A stretch of 64,000 nt of DNA from Branchiostoma floridae (taxonomy: Eukaryota; Chordata; Leptocardii; Amphioxiformes; Branchiostomatidae), in contig NC_049986.1 in the NCBI RefSeq assembly GCF_000003815.2, positions 25,438,217-25,502,216 on the forward strand, written 5' to 3'. Positions 1-10,752 of the stretch are shown here, piece by piece. Positions within the stretch are counted from its first letter, which is position 1. The number at the start of each line of letters is the position of its first letter. A model generated the notes under the pieces. That model searched no databases, was not told the DNA's origin, and worked only from the letters and a program-made list of their open reading frames with translations. Both the position numbers and the translations under genes were made by a program.

Positions 1-1
1 T

Positions 2-1900
2 GGTGCCAAGTGCACAGTGTACACAGATAACAACCCACTGGCACACCTGGGCACAGCACAGCTCGGGGCAGTGGAACAGAGATGGGCGGCTAGGCTGGCG
101 AACTTCGACTTAGAGATAAAGTATCGGCCGGGGAAGGCAAATGTGAACGCTGACGTTCTCTCGCGGTTGCCAAGAGAAGTAGTCGCCGCTGTCTGTGAAA
201 ATTATGTTGTACCTCCTAGTGAACCCTTGTCCGTCAAGATATGTCAAGTCGTAGGTGCTAGTCCCTTTGATCCTATGCCGACCCTCCCAGGAAGCTCCCA
301 GCACGACCTGGCCCAACAACAAAGGGATGACCCGATAATTGATAGAGTCATACATTTTGTAAATAGAGGTAGGAAGCCAGATTGCAGGGAGCGTGCAGGG
401 GAGGACAGAGATGTAGTTAGAATCCTGGGCCAGTGGGAGAGATTGGAATTGAAGGAAGGTGTCCTGTATAGGCGGGCGGTGAATCATAAGACCGACCAGG
501 GTGTTAGACAATTAGTTCTCCCCGCTGCGCTAAGGAGAGAGGTATTCTCTCAGGTCCACTCACGGGCAGGGCATCTAGGGGTGCCACGTGTCTTAGATCT
601 TCTACGTCAGAGATTCTATTGGCCAGGTATGGAGGGCGACGTAAGTGCCTGGATTCAGTCCTGTGAGAGGTGTTGTTTGCGCAAGACGCGCCCTCCCAAT
701 AACAAGTCTCCCTTAGTTAGTATCTCAACAAAGGCACCTTTAGAGCTAGTGGCTGTAGATTATCTTAAGGTTGAGAAAGCCACGAGCGGCCATCAGTATA
801 TTCTAGTCATCACAGACCACTTCACCAAGTTCACGGTGGCTGTGCCAACCAAGGACCAGTTAGCAGTGACGACAGCTAAGGCTCTATGGTCTAAGTTCAT
901 AATGCCATATGGTTTCCCGAGGAGATTACATTCAGACCAGGGTGCGACTTTCTTGTCACAAACCATCCAGAGTCTTTGTGAGTTGTATGGGGCAGCACAA
1001 AGCCGGACAACTCCGTATCATCCGTCAGGAAATGGTCAGTGTGAGAGATTCAACAGAACGCTCTTAAATATGTTAGGCACCTTAACGTCAGAGCAGAAGC
1101 GCAGGTGGCCTGATTACCTTCCCGAACTCGTGCACTCGTACAATAATACCGCGCACTCGACAACAGGTTATTCACCGTATTACTTGCTGTTTGGTAGACA
1201 GGCGCGCCTTCCAATAGATCTGACTCTAGGTATAGATAGTGTAGAGGACTCCGAAACGGAAGAGGTGTCTCCTGATGAATGGGTGAATCAACACCACAAG
1301 AGGTATCAATATGCGTACGAGCTAGCGGCTAAGAATGCAGAAACTGCAAAGGCAGGGCAGAAGCGGTTGCATGACCGCACAGCTAAAACGGTCCCCTTGT
1401 TGCCAGGTGAAAGAGTTCTGGTGAGGAATAAGAAGATAAGGGGTCCGTGTAAACTTAAGGATCAGTGGGAGACAATTCCTCACATTGTAGAGTCTAAGCC
1501 GAACGCTGACCTCCCTGTATATGTTGTCACGCCAGAGAGGGGAGGGGGGCGAAGTAGAACTTTGCATAGGGACATGTTAACGCCTTGCATGTTTGATCCA
1601 CGCCCGAGAAACGCCAGGCGGCCACGTGCCGGACAAAGGGAAGTCGAGGGGCGTGATGAGGTAGAAGTAGAAGAAGCCATAGAGAGAAACAGTGAGGGGA
1701 GTGAGGAGGACGGGGAGCCGCCCATTGTTCTCGTGCAGCCCCCGGCAGCACCTCCTGTAGAGGAAGACGAAGCCAGGTATCCCGTTAGAGAAAACAGAGG
1801 GGTTCCGCCTGTTCGGTACGCTGACGTCTTCAAACAGCGTGCCAGCAATCTTTTCCAAAGTGCATATAGATCTCTTAGAAAGAATGATACAGCAAAATGA
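2..1900 (+). CDS. Ty3/gypsy retrotransposon pol, 3' part (RNase H end and integrase), truncated by window edge
   Basis: The frame is open from base 2, so the 5' part (protease, reverse transcriptase, most of RNase H) lies outside the window. Numbering from the GTG codon at 17, residues 1-52 are the end of RNase H (YTDNNPL, then NADVLSR). The integrase follows: an H2C2 zinc finger with H181, H186, C216 and C219, then the catalytic core with D248 (VAVDYL), D307 (HSDQG) and E343 (GQCERFN). This is the DD35E spacing of retroviral-type integrases. Residues about 455-525 resemble the GPY/F-like C-terminal module. An acidic tail (VEVEEAIERN region) ends at TGA 1898-1900. The integrase would insert element cDNA into host DNA. 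All catalytic residues seen are intact and there are no stops, so the copy is young or recently active. It is chromosomal transposon DNA; I see no envelope gene. Confidence 0.93.
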   Translation, partial: GAKCTVYTDNNPLAHLGTAQLGAVEQRWAARLANFDLEIKYRPGKANVNADVLSRLPREVVAAVCENYVVPPSEPLSVKICQVVGASPFDPMPTLPGSSQHDLAQQQRDDPIIDRVIHFVNRGRKPDCRERAGEDRDVVRILGQWERLELKEGVLYRRAVNHKTDQGVRQLVLPAALRREVFSQVHSRAGHLGVPRVLDLLRQRFYWPGMEGDVSAWIQSCERCCLRKTRPPNNKSPLVSISTKAPLELVAVDYLKVEKATSGHQYILVITDHFTKFTVAVPTKDQLAVTTAKALWSKFIMPYGFPRRLHSDQGATFLSQTIQSLCELYGAAQSRTTPYHPSGNGQCERFNRTLLNMLGTLTSEQKRRWPDYLPELVHSYNNTAHSTTGYSPYYLLFGRQARLPIDLTLGIDSVEDSETEEVSPDEWVNQHHKRYQYAYELAAKNAETAKAGQKRLHDRTAKTVPLLPGERVLVRNKKIRGPCKLKDQWETIPHIVESKPNADLPVYVVTPERGGGRSRTLHRDMLTPCMFDPRPRNARRPRAGQREVEGRDEVEVEEAIERNSEGSEEDGEPPIVLVQPPAAPPVEEDEARYPVRENRGVPPVRYADVFKQRASNLFQSAYRSLRKNDTAK

Positions 1901-3130
1901 GTTTTGAAGTAAAGTAAATGTATTTTCGGACTTTTGAAGTGGGCAGCCATCTTAGGGAGAATAGTTAGCCGGGGGGAGGCAAGTAGTGCGCCTTGCTTGG
2001 AAAGCCATACTTCGGCGTTGGGCTCCGGCCCTTCGGTAAGTCGCACTGCTCTTAGATTAGACAAGGTGATTGCCCCTTCCCAAATTGGTATCTTGTTAAG
2101 TTATATAGCGAATATATTTCAAGACAGTTGCGGTAGTATAATTAGTATTCATAGAGTTGAAGAAGTTCCTGGTCAAGGAGAGTTTATAGTCTGGTTTGTG
2201 TTGACGTCACAGCGGTCTTTTCGTGAGTGTCTCAGTGGAGTCGGTAGGAATATTTTGTGCGAGTATCTGATAGTTATGGCGGTCAGGCTAGGTGTGTGTG
2301 TTTGTGTGTTCTCTTCCCCTATTCCTGCACAGGTTCACGAAGGACGTCGACGTTTGGCTGGAGAGGTTAACTACCGCCAGGCCATCCGACCCTACTTGGA
2401 CGCCGTGTCGCAGTCGCCACCTTAACGGGGACTCCCGCAGCGTACACATCGTCGTCGGGAAACCTTCCACTGGAGGCCGGCGAGATGGAAAGCACCTGGG
2501 GAGAGACTGTGTGCAGACGTCTGTGCGCCTTGCAACAACACGGGAGGAGGGAGAGACACCGCGAAGAAACACCGACCTGGGAGGGACCGGACTGGTGGAA
2601 GCGGGTGGGAACTGGGAGAGAAGAGAGGAGAATATGAACACCACGACTGACTGAAGGGTGGAAAGCAACTCGAGATTTTGAACTCTGAATTATGATGAAC
2701 TCTGTGACCACGTTCCGTATTGTCAATGTATTATGTTTCTAGATTCTTGGTAGTATTTCTTTACCATTGTTTGACTATCAAGTTGTTTGATCAGGAGTTT
2801 AAATATGGAAGTGTTTTTTATCAGTATGCACATGTCTGCCTCGCCGGGGACGGCTCGATTAAAAATTCATGGGCGGGTGTAGGAAGGGCGAAATAGCCAA
2901 ATATTGTATTTCATTGTGTATTGTTTGCTACCATGTTGTTAGGACTAGAATTAGTTTGCTGGTTGTGTGTGTGCCACAACGCTGAGGTGTGAATCGCGAT
3001 TTGCATCATCTGGAAAGTAAGGCTTGTGTTATTCCCCAGATGTTAGCGTATTTAACACAGAACTCATAAGAACCATTAGCATGTCGTCCATGTGTTATTG
3101 TAATTCACACTGAAGCCATAGAACTCGTTA
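1901..3130 (+). mobile_element. 3' noncoding region and probable 3' LTR of the gypsy element
   Basis: About 75 bases after the pol stop there is a polypurine-like tract (ccggggggaggcaag, 1969-1983), the usual marker just before a 3' LTR; a TG start at about 1987 would fit. The sequence carries a perfect CRE-like TGACGTCA at 2202-2209, plausible as part of a U3 promoter. The 5' LTR lies outside the window, so the LTR end and the target-site duplication cannot be fixed. The right boundary given is only the limit before the next recognisable element. Confidence 0.45.
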
Positions 3131-3395
3131 GCAGGTAGACATTAGTTGTTCATCCTTTCATCTCTGAAACATCAAAAGGTTTCTTCACTGTTATGATATG
3201 TATGGTAAAGGTACTTCCTGGAGTGAACCCCAGACACTCGTCTCGCAGCCAAGTGTCAGAAAAAGATGAATAAATTCGAGGCTTGTTGCTCAGGAGTTCA
3301 GTTGAATTCATGGTACGTCCAGGTGAGGCTGTCTTGAGAGCAAAGCCTTTGTGTGAACAGAGAACGCCTCGTGTCCGTGTGGTCATTTCCCTCTA

Positions 3396-4136
3396 GTGTC
3401 GAACTCTTGTAGCAGATTCCCAAAAAGAACCGGGAGTTACCATCTTTACCCCACTTACACTTCTGCTTCGAAGACTTGGGACAGGATATGCACCGTACAA
3501 TCTTTGTACAAAGCTGCCATCTTAGCTCGCTCTCATACCCCTTCCGCTTGTCTTTTAGAGCGGGGTGTTGATTGGTCTCTTGTTTTTTCAACGGTGCATA
3601 ACACTCTCTTTGAAAATAAGTTAAAGGAGCTTTCTTGGAAGGTCGCACATGGGGCTCTCAAAACCAACCACTTGACTTGTTCGATTTGGCACAGAACTCC
3701 TTCCCCTCTTTGTCCGAGGAGAAACTGTAGAGCTACGGAGACCGTTACCCATGCCATCTGGTCTTGTGGCGAGGTGCTCCTGACCTGGACTTGGGTCGAA
3801 GGGTTCATTAGGCGATGGGTGGTCTCTAGTTTTCGTGTTTCTCGCGCGATCGCTCTCTATGGGGTTATGTCGTCTACCCTGAAGAAGTGTAAGAGAGATG
3901 TCTGTACCTACATTTTGGCCGTCGCTCGGTCTAAGATTTGGTGGTCCAGGTGTCAGGCTCTCTTTGACAATAATTTCGTATCTCACATTGAGCTGGTTTC
4001 TCTAATCAAGGAGGCTATTAGATTTAAACTCAAGATGGAGTTTGTTCGACTTGGTTCTGAAAGTTTCTTGGCTGAGTGGTGCCAATCTGTTAGATGGGCA
4101 AGTGTGCGGACGGGAGTTTTGGTTCTACGTTTTTAG
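3396..4136 (+). pseudogene. LINE (non-LTR retrotransposon) ORF2 C-terminal fragment
   Basis: A 246-codon open stretch resembles the C-terminal end of LINE reverse-transcriptase proteins. Its core is the zf-RVT-like pattern: W.VAHGAL.T, then CPR.NC, then ETVTHAIWSC and a Trp-rich segment (LLTWTWVEGF). No RT catalytic block (YADD-type) or endonuclease is present upstream, so this is a 5'-truncated copy, as is usual for LINEs. The ATG at 3396 is not a biological start; the true frame enters from a missing upstream part. AT-rich sequence follows to about 4440 and is probably the element's 3' region. Family (CR1, RTE or Jockey group) not resolved. Confidence 0.7.
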
Positions 4137-4545
4137 AGTCCTTGTCGTAGTAGTCTTTGTTTGGTGCTACAGTCTGTCTTTGTTATTGGTGGATTGTCTG
4201 TTAGATGTTCAGTGTGTGTGGTCAGTCCTTCACTATGGTGTTCTCCTTCTACTCTCTAGTCCTCTTTATAATTTCCAGTTTGCTTTGATGTGTCGTTTCT
4301 TGGCAGAAGGGTGGGCGGGTGCAAGTCTGCCTCGGGTGGAATGGCACATCCTTTTTCTTTGTTTCTATTCATGAGTTGTTTCTTCTTATATTATGATGGT
4401 TTTCAGTTTGGTCTCTGTCTGTATTACTAAAACTGTTTTGTATACCCAAAATAACAAAGGGACCTTATGTCAGCTATACACATGAGTACAGCAGTTTGGA
4501 CTGAGTTATGATAGGGCTTCCCCTGGGGTATAGTGTGTCACAACT
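4137..4545 (+). other. LINE 3' flank and unique AT-rich DNA
   Basis: T- and G-rich sequence following the LINE frame. No poly-A tail or clear end is visible and no gene is seen. Confidence 0.4.
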
Positions 4546-4912
4546 CAGGGCTCGAAATTTTGGATTAGGTGCACTGGTGCACCCAGCTCAAAAAATTGGG
4601 TTCACCAAAAAATTTTTGGGTGCACCAATTAAATTTCAGTAGAATGTCAGAAAAACCTAATAACAAAACTTTAATTCTTAAACGAGTACCATGACAGACA
4701 TTTTTATTATTTTTCTGACCCTTAGATGTCAAGAATATGATGCATACTAGGCTAAGAATACTTTCAAAATTGATATCTTATTCTTAACATAGTATTACAT
4801 AAACCCAAGAAAATATTTGGGTGCACCCTGTGCAGCCACAGAAAATAATTGGGTGCACAGCTTCAATTTTGGGTGCACCTGGGTGCACATGCACCCAGTA
4901 TTTCAAGCCATG
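4546..4912. mobile_element. Non-autonomous hAT-like MITE with 5-bp target duplication
   Basis: The left end reads CAGGGCTCGAAAT (4546-4558) and the right end ATTTCAAGCCATG (4900-4912), imperfect terminal inverted repeats. Both sides are directly flanked by CAACT (4541-4545 and 4913-4917), a 5-bp direct repeat expected from target-site duplication. CAGGG-type ends are typical of hAT elements; most hATs give 8-bp duplications, though 5-bp subgroups are known. The inside is full of GGGTGCACC motifs in both orientations near the ends. There is no coding capacity in 367 bp, so mobility would need a transposase elsewhere. Confidence 0.75.
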
Positions 4913-4917
4913 CAACT

Positions 4918-6743
4918 ATGACTGGATCAGGACAGGGTCGGATGTTTCCTGTGGAACTTGTCACAGTTCAAACGCCAGTGGGCAGCTGTATGAAAGGCAC
5001 AGAACTGATCTGTAGTTCCCTGCAGAAACAGCTGTTTCCTTCCCCTCCCTGCCCTGCCCTGTGTTAGTCAGCAACCACCTCAAACACTTCCCGAACACAA
5101 GAAATGTGCAAGACATGCTCCAAACCCCGTCCCTTAACCACAGACATCCTTACACAGTCTTGGAACTTAGTTTATCTGTTAGTCATGATTCATTCTGACA
5201 GATAGAAATAGTTCAAACTTCCAAGTGTCCGTCCAACATGTACAGCACACCCATAGGACTTCTGCAGGCATTGTAATAATGTGTACAGTCCTGTGGGGGC
5301 ACTGAATTTTTTCCTAAAAAGGCAGAATAGTTGGTGAAAAATCAGGTTAAGTATACAATCATTAATCAGTTAACTATGAGAGACTGAAAGTGTGCCCTAT
5401 GGAAGTCCTCCCAGTCTGGCTGCAAACCGGCTACTGCCAGTCGTTAGCGTTCCGGGAGCCGGTAATGAATCGTTAAGTCAGGTTTATTGACATGTGTGAA
5501 CAGAGACTGACCACCTTGCTGCAGCTGGACTCTGCTGGTTAAGCACCTAACACTAACCTTACACTGTACATTAACACTAACCTTACACTGTACACTAACA
5601 CTAACCTTACACTGTACATTAACACTTACACTGTACACTAACACTGAGCTGCGGGGGGAGACTGGCCATTCTGACATGTCTGTTACAGGCTCCTAAGTAC
5701 CAATAGAACATTTCACTGTTAACACTAGCACTCAGCAAGGGAAGCCAGGCCCTTCTGAGGTCTCTGTTATACACCGTGAGGACTCTTCAGCCTCTCTGGG
5801 ACAGCAAGTGCTAAGTACCAACCAAATATTGGTAAAGTTGTGAAGACAAAACAGAGACTTCAGGGGCATCATAACCTTGGACTTGTAGCCTCCTGAATTG
5901 GCATGCACCTATAAACACTGAGGACTCTTCAGCCTCTCTGGGACAGCAAGTGCTAAGTACCAACCAAATATTGGTATCATACTATGTTGTCGTAACTTGT
6001 ACAAAATGCAAGATGTCAAAACTGGAAGTTCTGTTGTACTTGTAGTACTGCAGAAAGCTAAGGGGTCAAAACTGTAATGAATCTATACACGCATGTTTGT
6101 CCTATGAAGACCCAAGCAGTCCATCTTGCATAACCGTGTTGACTCATAGTCACACACACAAATATGGGAACACTGGCAAGTGAGTGAGTATGGCAAAAAC
6201 ATACATTTTAACTATCAACCTTCTTGGCGTTAAACCGGAGAGTGAGTGAGTGTTGGCAAAGGTAGAAATGTTCACACTACACCGTACACAATGCACCATG
6301 TACATGCACGTTTGCACTAGCCCAGTGTCAAGTTGTGCCGTGTACTTGCAAATGTTCACACTATAATTAGTTTATAGGCCCGACTTTTCACACATATTTG
6401 AACATGAGCAAACCGGAAGCACTCCACATTCATACCAACATGAGGACAACTTGAATCTGAACATTCCTTATAATACTTGTACTGGATCCCTTAACACAAG
6501 TCTACTGGCATATACTGGAACAGTGCAGTCTCCCCTAGACACAAGTCTACCTGTACACAGCTAACTTACAAGGAGAAAGGGATACATGACAGTTATGTAA
6601 CAGCCTTGCGTAGCTGTAATATGAGACAAAGACTTTCCCTGCCATTAGAAAACAAAGTGTCAAGTCACATCCACCACAGGTTCCAGTGAGCCACCTTCTG
6701 GGAACCTGCCAACACTGCATCATCCCTTATCTTAGCTGTCATG
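4918..6743. other. Gene-free stretch with small direct repeats
   Basis: No credible gene. About 5549-5646 holds five or so copies of a 20-24-bp unit (acactaaccttacactgtac). A roughly 60-bp segment starting gaggactcttcagcctctct occurs twice, near 5777 and 5920, each ending in ccaaatattggta. Confidence 0.6.
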
Positions 6744-6946
6744 TACTATAAATGCAGAAATCTTCACGGTGGATTAATGTCCGCAGTTTTCGCGGTGACC
6801 ACTTCACCGCGAACTTAAAACCGCCGCAAACATTTTTCTATTATGGTATTAGACTGCAGTCTATGGTGTTACCGCGAAATTAAAACCACCGCAAAAATCT
6901 GCTACCTCGAAATTAAATCCCCGCAAACTTAGATGCATTTACAGTA
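6744..6946. mobile_element. Tc1/mariner-like MITE flanked by TA
   Basis: The left end TACTATAAATGCAG (6744) mirrors the right end ATGCATTTACAGTA (6933-6946). TA dinucleotides at both tips fit the TA target duplication of Tc1/mariner elements. The inside alternates 'ccgcgaa(c/a)ttaaaaccgc' and its complement, giving a nested palindromic structure. It is about 200 bp and non-coding. The superfamily assignment rests only on the TA flanks. Confidence 0.75.
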
Positions 6947-7620
6947 TCACATGTTTTCAGGCCTTACCACTGATGACATACATTGTAACCTGACACAACC
7001 TCTGGTGTTGCCACCGACGACGAAGACTTGACTTTGGGGTATATTTAGCATAGTATTAGTAACCTTTTAGTTTCCTTTCAAACTGATCTAACCTAGTGGA
7101 AGAGACATTGTACCCTGACCAACCCTCTTGTGTTCTAACTGACCCACCCTCTGGTGTTACGACTAGTGAGGTACCCTAACCCACCCCAGCTCCCAAACTA
7201 CCATCAGACCCTGACCCCACCGGCGCTCCCAAAAGTCCCTCCCTGCCAGTGCTCATCCTCTGGGCCGCCCTGATTGGTCAGGCCTGCTGTGCCCTGGTTG
7301 GCTGTTGCCGTGGGTTACCCTGTGATTGGCAGGTGGGCGGGGCAGGGGATAATGTGTCTCCTGCCCTTTGAGGTTGGTTGGGATTCAGGAGCAGAGCTTC
7401 AGTCAGGAAAGTGTTTCACACCAGCCACTAAAACAACAGGCACGGGAGGATGGGACAAGCACAACAGACCCACCTGGAAGTGCTGTGAACCTACTGGGGC
7501 AAGAACTAACATTCTACTGGGGCAAGAACTACCCTTCTTACGGGGTGGGAACTACCTTCTCTGGTGAGTAACTTCTTATCACCTCTCATCAAGGAGTAAA
7601 TCTTCTGGGAGCACTTAAGA
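6947..7620 (+). other. Gene-poor stretch with possible noncoding first exon
   Basis: After the promoter-like block at 7267-7345 the DNA contains three short copies of 'ctggggcaagaact' (7494-7530 region) and a consensus donor at 7564 (ctctg|gtgagtaac). This could be a 5' untranslated exon, but no coding exon that would follow it is recognisable in the window. Confidence 0.3.
7267..7345 (+). promoter_or_regulatory. Possible CCAAT/GC-box promoter
   Basis: Two ATTGG boxes (7273-7277, 7325-7329) with a weaker GTTGG (7297) lie in front of a GC box GGGCGGGGC at 7335-7343. Clustered inverted CCAAT boxes plus an Sp1-type site are typical of TATA-less animal promoters. No transcript evidence and no associated gene is visible. 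Confidence 0.3.
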
Positions 7621-7812
7621 AGTGATTAGAGTCCACCAGACAATGGGAGTTAGGCAATGGGAACGGATTAGAGTTGTGCAGACAATGTGAGTTAGGCTAC
7701 AGGAACAGGTCAGAGTTGTGCAGACAATGTGAGTTAGGCTACAGGAACAGGTCAGAGTTGTGCAGACAATGTGAGTTAGGCTATAAGAACAGGTCAGACT
7801 CATGCGGACAAT
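7621..7812. repeat. 42-bp minisatellite, about 4 copies
   Basis: The unit begins acaatgtgagttaggctaca and ends gagttgtgcag, with a period of 42 bp. The outer copies are diverged. Confidence 0.85.
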
Positions 7813-8839
7813 AGGCAGGGTTAGTTTCCTGGCTTAACATTCCTGTCATCAGCCGTGCACAGTGCTTGAGCCTCAATTACGGGCTCAAGTAAAAACTTGT
7901 GTGAGAACAGAACAAACAGTACGGAAGGTTTGCCTGGCACGACGGAAGGCCCCTTGACCAGTGGGCTGTGTGCTGGAGTTACGCCAAATATTTTACCACC
8001 TTCAATGACTTAACCAGGAGGCTGTCTGTAGCCGTGCCAGGGACTCTGTCGTGTCACTGAGCAGGTTTGTGTGGCAGTCGTTACTCTACAGTCGTTATCC
8101 TGCATCGTTAGTTCTGCATCGTTAGGGGTAATTGTGAACCATTATGTCAGCCATTCTGTTTGATTGTCGGTCATTAGCTTTAATTGTCGGCCTGTCATTT
8201 CTATTAGTCTGGTGTCCACAAACAAACACAAACAAACACAAACGCACCGCTCAGACACGAAGGGCGGTTTCTCTGTGGTCTGACTGTAACTTAGTGTAAG
8301 GTGCAGGAATTTGGGCTTACTCCAGCTTTAACTCTAGACTCTAGACTCCACAATACCTCACTAACTCTACAGCTAACCCCAGACTTAACAACATCGATCA
8401 GGCTGACTGCCGTGGTGTCAAGTCTCCGACAGGCTACATGTTTCTGCGCTTACAGAAGCTTTGACTCTAGACTGTACAATAGCTTAAGCTAACTTAGTCT
8501 GAACCACACACATTCAGACTGTCACACACTCAGCTGCATGGGGTTTAGCAACAGTCAGGATAAACTTACAAACTTACGCTGGCTGTAAAGTCTTAGACAG
8601 GAATCTCAGCTTTTAGAGTCTTTATCCCTAGAATCCAGAATAATAATCTCATGTCTTACCACACACATTCAGACTGTCACACACAGATTTAACAGCATCC
8701 ACCCTAAACCATTTGGCTGCAGGGGTTTAGTAACAAAACCACACAACTCAAGCTGACTGTACTGTAACTCTCAGGCAGGAATTCCAGCTTAGTTAATATA
8801 TAGAAGGTTTAACTCCAGACTCCACAGTAGTTATCTATC
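7813..8839. other. Gene-free stretch
   Basis: No gene is recognised. Short dispersed similarities (cagactgtcacacac; ctccagactccaca) recur two or three times between 8300 and 8830, suggesting an old, decayed tandem duplication of about 200 bp. Confidence 0.5.
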
Positions 8840-9062
8840 TCAGGCCCAAGTTACACAAGGCACTTTGAACGACGTACGTCGTTTGTCCTAGGACAGTGAC
8901 GTAGGGCAGTTTTCGTTTTACACACAACCCTGAGGCGCGCCGCAGCGCACGGCAGCGCGTCGTTTTCGCTTTTACACGGGGAAAAAAAGTGACGTAGGAC
9001 GAGCGCCGCGCGTCGAACGACGTACGTCTTTTGATTTTTTGCCTCGTGTAAATCGGGCCTCA
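8840..9062. mobile_element. CpG-rich terminal-inverted-repeat element (MITE)
   Basis: The left end T(C)AGGCCCAAGTTACACAAG matches, as reverse complement, the right end built on cctcgtgtaaatcgggcctca (20 of 23 positions agree). Just inside both ends sits the palindrome GACGTACGTC (8871-8880; 9020-9029). The interior is rich in GACG and GCGC, unlike the AT-rich flanks. No coding capacity and no clear target duplication, so the superfamily is open. Confidence 0.65.
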
Positions 9063-9264
9063 GTCTTCCCCACACCATCAGGCAGTCTCACACACAGGGC
9101 TTTAATAGGAGTCAGACCAAGCAGCACACAGGGCATTCCCCAGGCTTTGATGTAAACCCAAGTACAGATTCCCCCAGTATGACACTAGTCTGTCTCTACA
9201 TGAGACCTGTGCTGCTATAAGTGGGACACTATCTTCCAAAAGGCTTACAAAGGTAGATTTTAGT

Positions 9265-9735
9265 TTGTTGCTTGTTCCACTTATTAAACTCTCCTCTCTT
9301 TCTACATTGAACAAGCATTACAAGCAAGAAAATTACATTTCGACCATAAAGAGCCTTGACATTCGTAGGGCAATCACACAACTCAGAATTGGCTGTCACA
9401 AATTAAATATAGAAACTGGGAGATTAAAAAAAATCCCTATAGATCAGAGGGTTTGTTCATTCTGTCCAGAGCTAATTGAAGACGAATATCACTTTATGGT
9501 TGTATGTCCCAAATATTCTGATATACGAAATTCTCTGTACACAAGGCTGTCATCTTATACACAAGGGTTCATATCGATGGACCTGAAGTGCAAATTCAAA
9601 TACATCATGACATGTGACGATCCCTGCATGACAGATATAGGAATATATATCAAAGGTTTAGACATTAGAAATTCCTCCAATGATTGTAAAAAGCCTCCAA
9701 TAACTGTAAGATTACTAAGAAATTTATCCCAATAG
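9265..9735 (+). pseudogene. LINE ORF2 C-terminal fragment with 3' tail
   Basis: The frame encodes the typical end of an invertebrate LINE protein: RRAITQLRIGCHKLNIE, then a zinc-knuckle-like C..C...H....C (VCSFCP, EDEYHFMVVCPKY). No RT domain precedes it, so the copy is 5'-truncated. An AATAAA lies at 9803-9808, followed directly by a short (AT)n run, consistent with a LINE 3' end. It differs from the LINE at 3396, so two LINE families are present. Confidence 0.8.
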
Positions 9736-9954
9736 TTAGATAAGCGTTAAGTTATAGTGTTATGTAGATGCCATACTTTGTACCCCGTACAATTGTTGTG
9801 CAATAAAACTATATATATATTAATAACCATTATAAGATTGCTCTGTGTGTATACTTCTATATCATCATCATACTTCTATATATACCCTCGGACTAGACCT
9901 TGCCAGATAAAACTCAACGTTAGGAATTAGTACTGAATGGAGACAGGGAGCTTA

Positions 9955-10345
9955 GGCCTAGCAAAAAAAAAATGTTGTGTTTCCTGTTTCAGTCCTGAAA
10001 AAATTAGGGTCGGTAGGTAGGGATTATCTTCTTTTTTTTCTTTTAATTTTATTTTGGCTGGCCAAAACTCTAGTGATACATATTACAATACAGTCGAACA
10101 AAGTAAACTGAAGTGCATGAGGACACTTCTCTTTTAATGTCAAACTTTAATTTTGTGCACAATAGATACATTTATCCTTCATTAGATAGGACAAGCAGTG
10201 TTTTTGCTTCAATAGGAAGCAGGCTGAATAAAAATTCTAACTGGAAACTGTGACTCCTCTGCCCACCCCCAAAAAAAGTCTAGGGTCGGCAGGTTTTTCT
10301 AGGGTAGGTCGGGAAACAGGAAACACTACATTTTTTTCCTAGGCC
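9955..10345. mobile_element. PIF/Harbinger-like MITE with TTA target duplication
   Basis: The ends GGCCTAGCAAAAAA (9955) and TTTTTTTCCTAGGCC (to 10345) are inverted repeats that continue inward through TGTTGTGTTTCCTGTTTC and its partner GGAAACAGGAAACACTACA, about 35 bp in all. TTA flanks both sides (9952-9954, 10346-10348). GG(G/C)C-type ends with TTA/TAA duplications are the PIF/Harbinger signature. 391 bp, non-coding. Confidence 0.75.
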
Positions 10346-10395
10346 TTACCAGTGTTCCATGCTGCTGTTTGCAGGTTGGGTGCAGTTGACGTAAG

Positions 10396-10752
10396 GCATG
10401 TATATTTGGGGCAGGTGGAACAATAGACATGCCTACACACCATGTACATTTGGGGCAGGTGGAACAATAGACATGCCTACACACCATGTACATTTGGGGC
10501 AGGTGGAACAATAGACATGCCTACACACCATGTACATGTGGGGCAGGTGGAACAATAGACATGTCTACATACCATGTACATTTGGGGCAGGTGGAACAAT
10601 AGACATGCCGACACACCATGTACATGTGGGGCAGGTGGAACAATGGACATGCCTACACACCATGTACATTTGGGGCAGGTGGAACAATAGACATGCCTAC
10701 ACACCATGTACATTTGGGGCAGGTGGAACAATAGACATGCCTACACACCATA
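10396..10752. repeat. 44-bp minisatellite, about 8 copies
   Basis: The unit begins atgtacatttggggcaggtg and contains gaacaatagacatgcctac. Copies differ by single bases. Confidence 0.92.

Noticed and set aside
7274-7571. Short protein-coding frames around 7.3-7.6 kb
   Set aside because: Overlapping small frames without domain support; the block looks like a promoter and noncoding exon at most.
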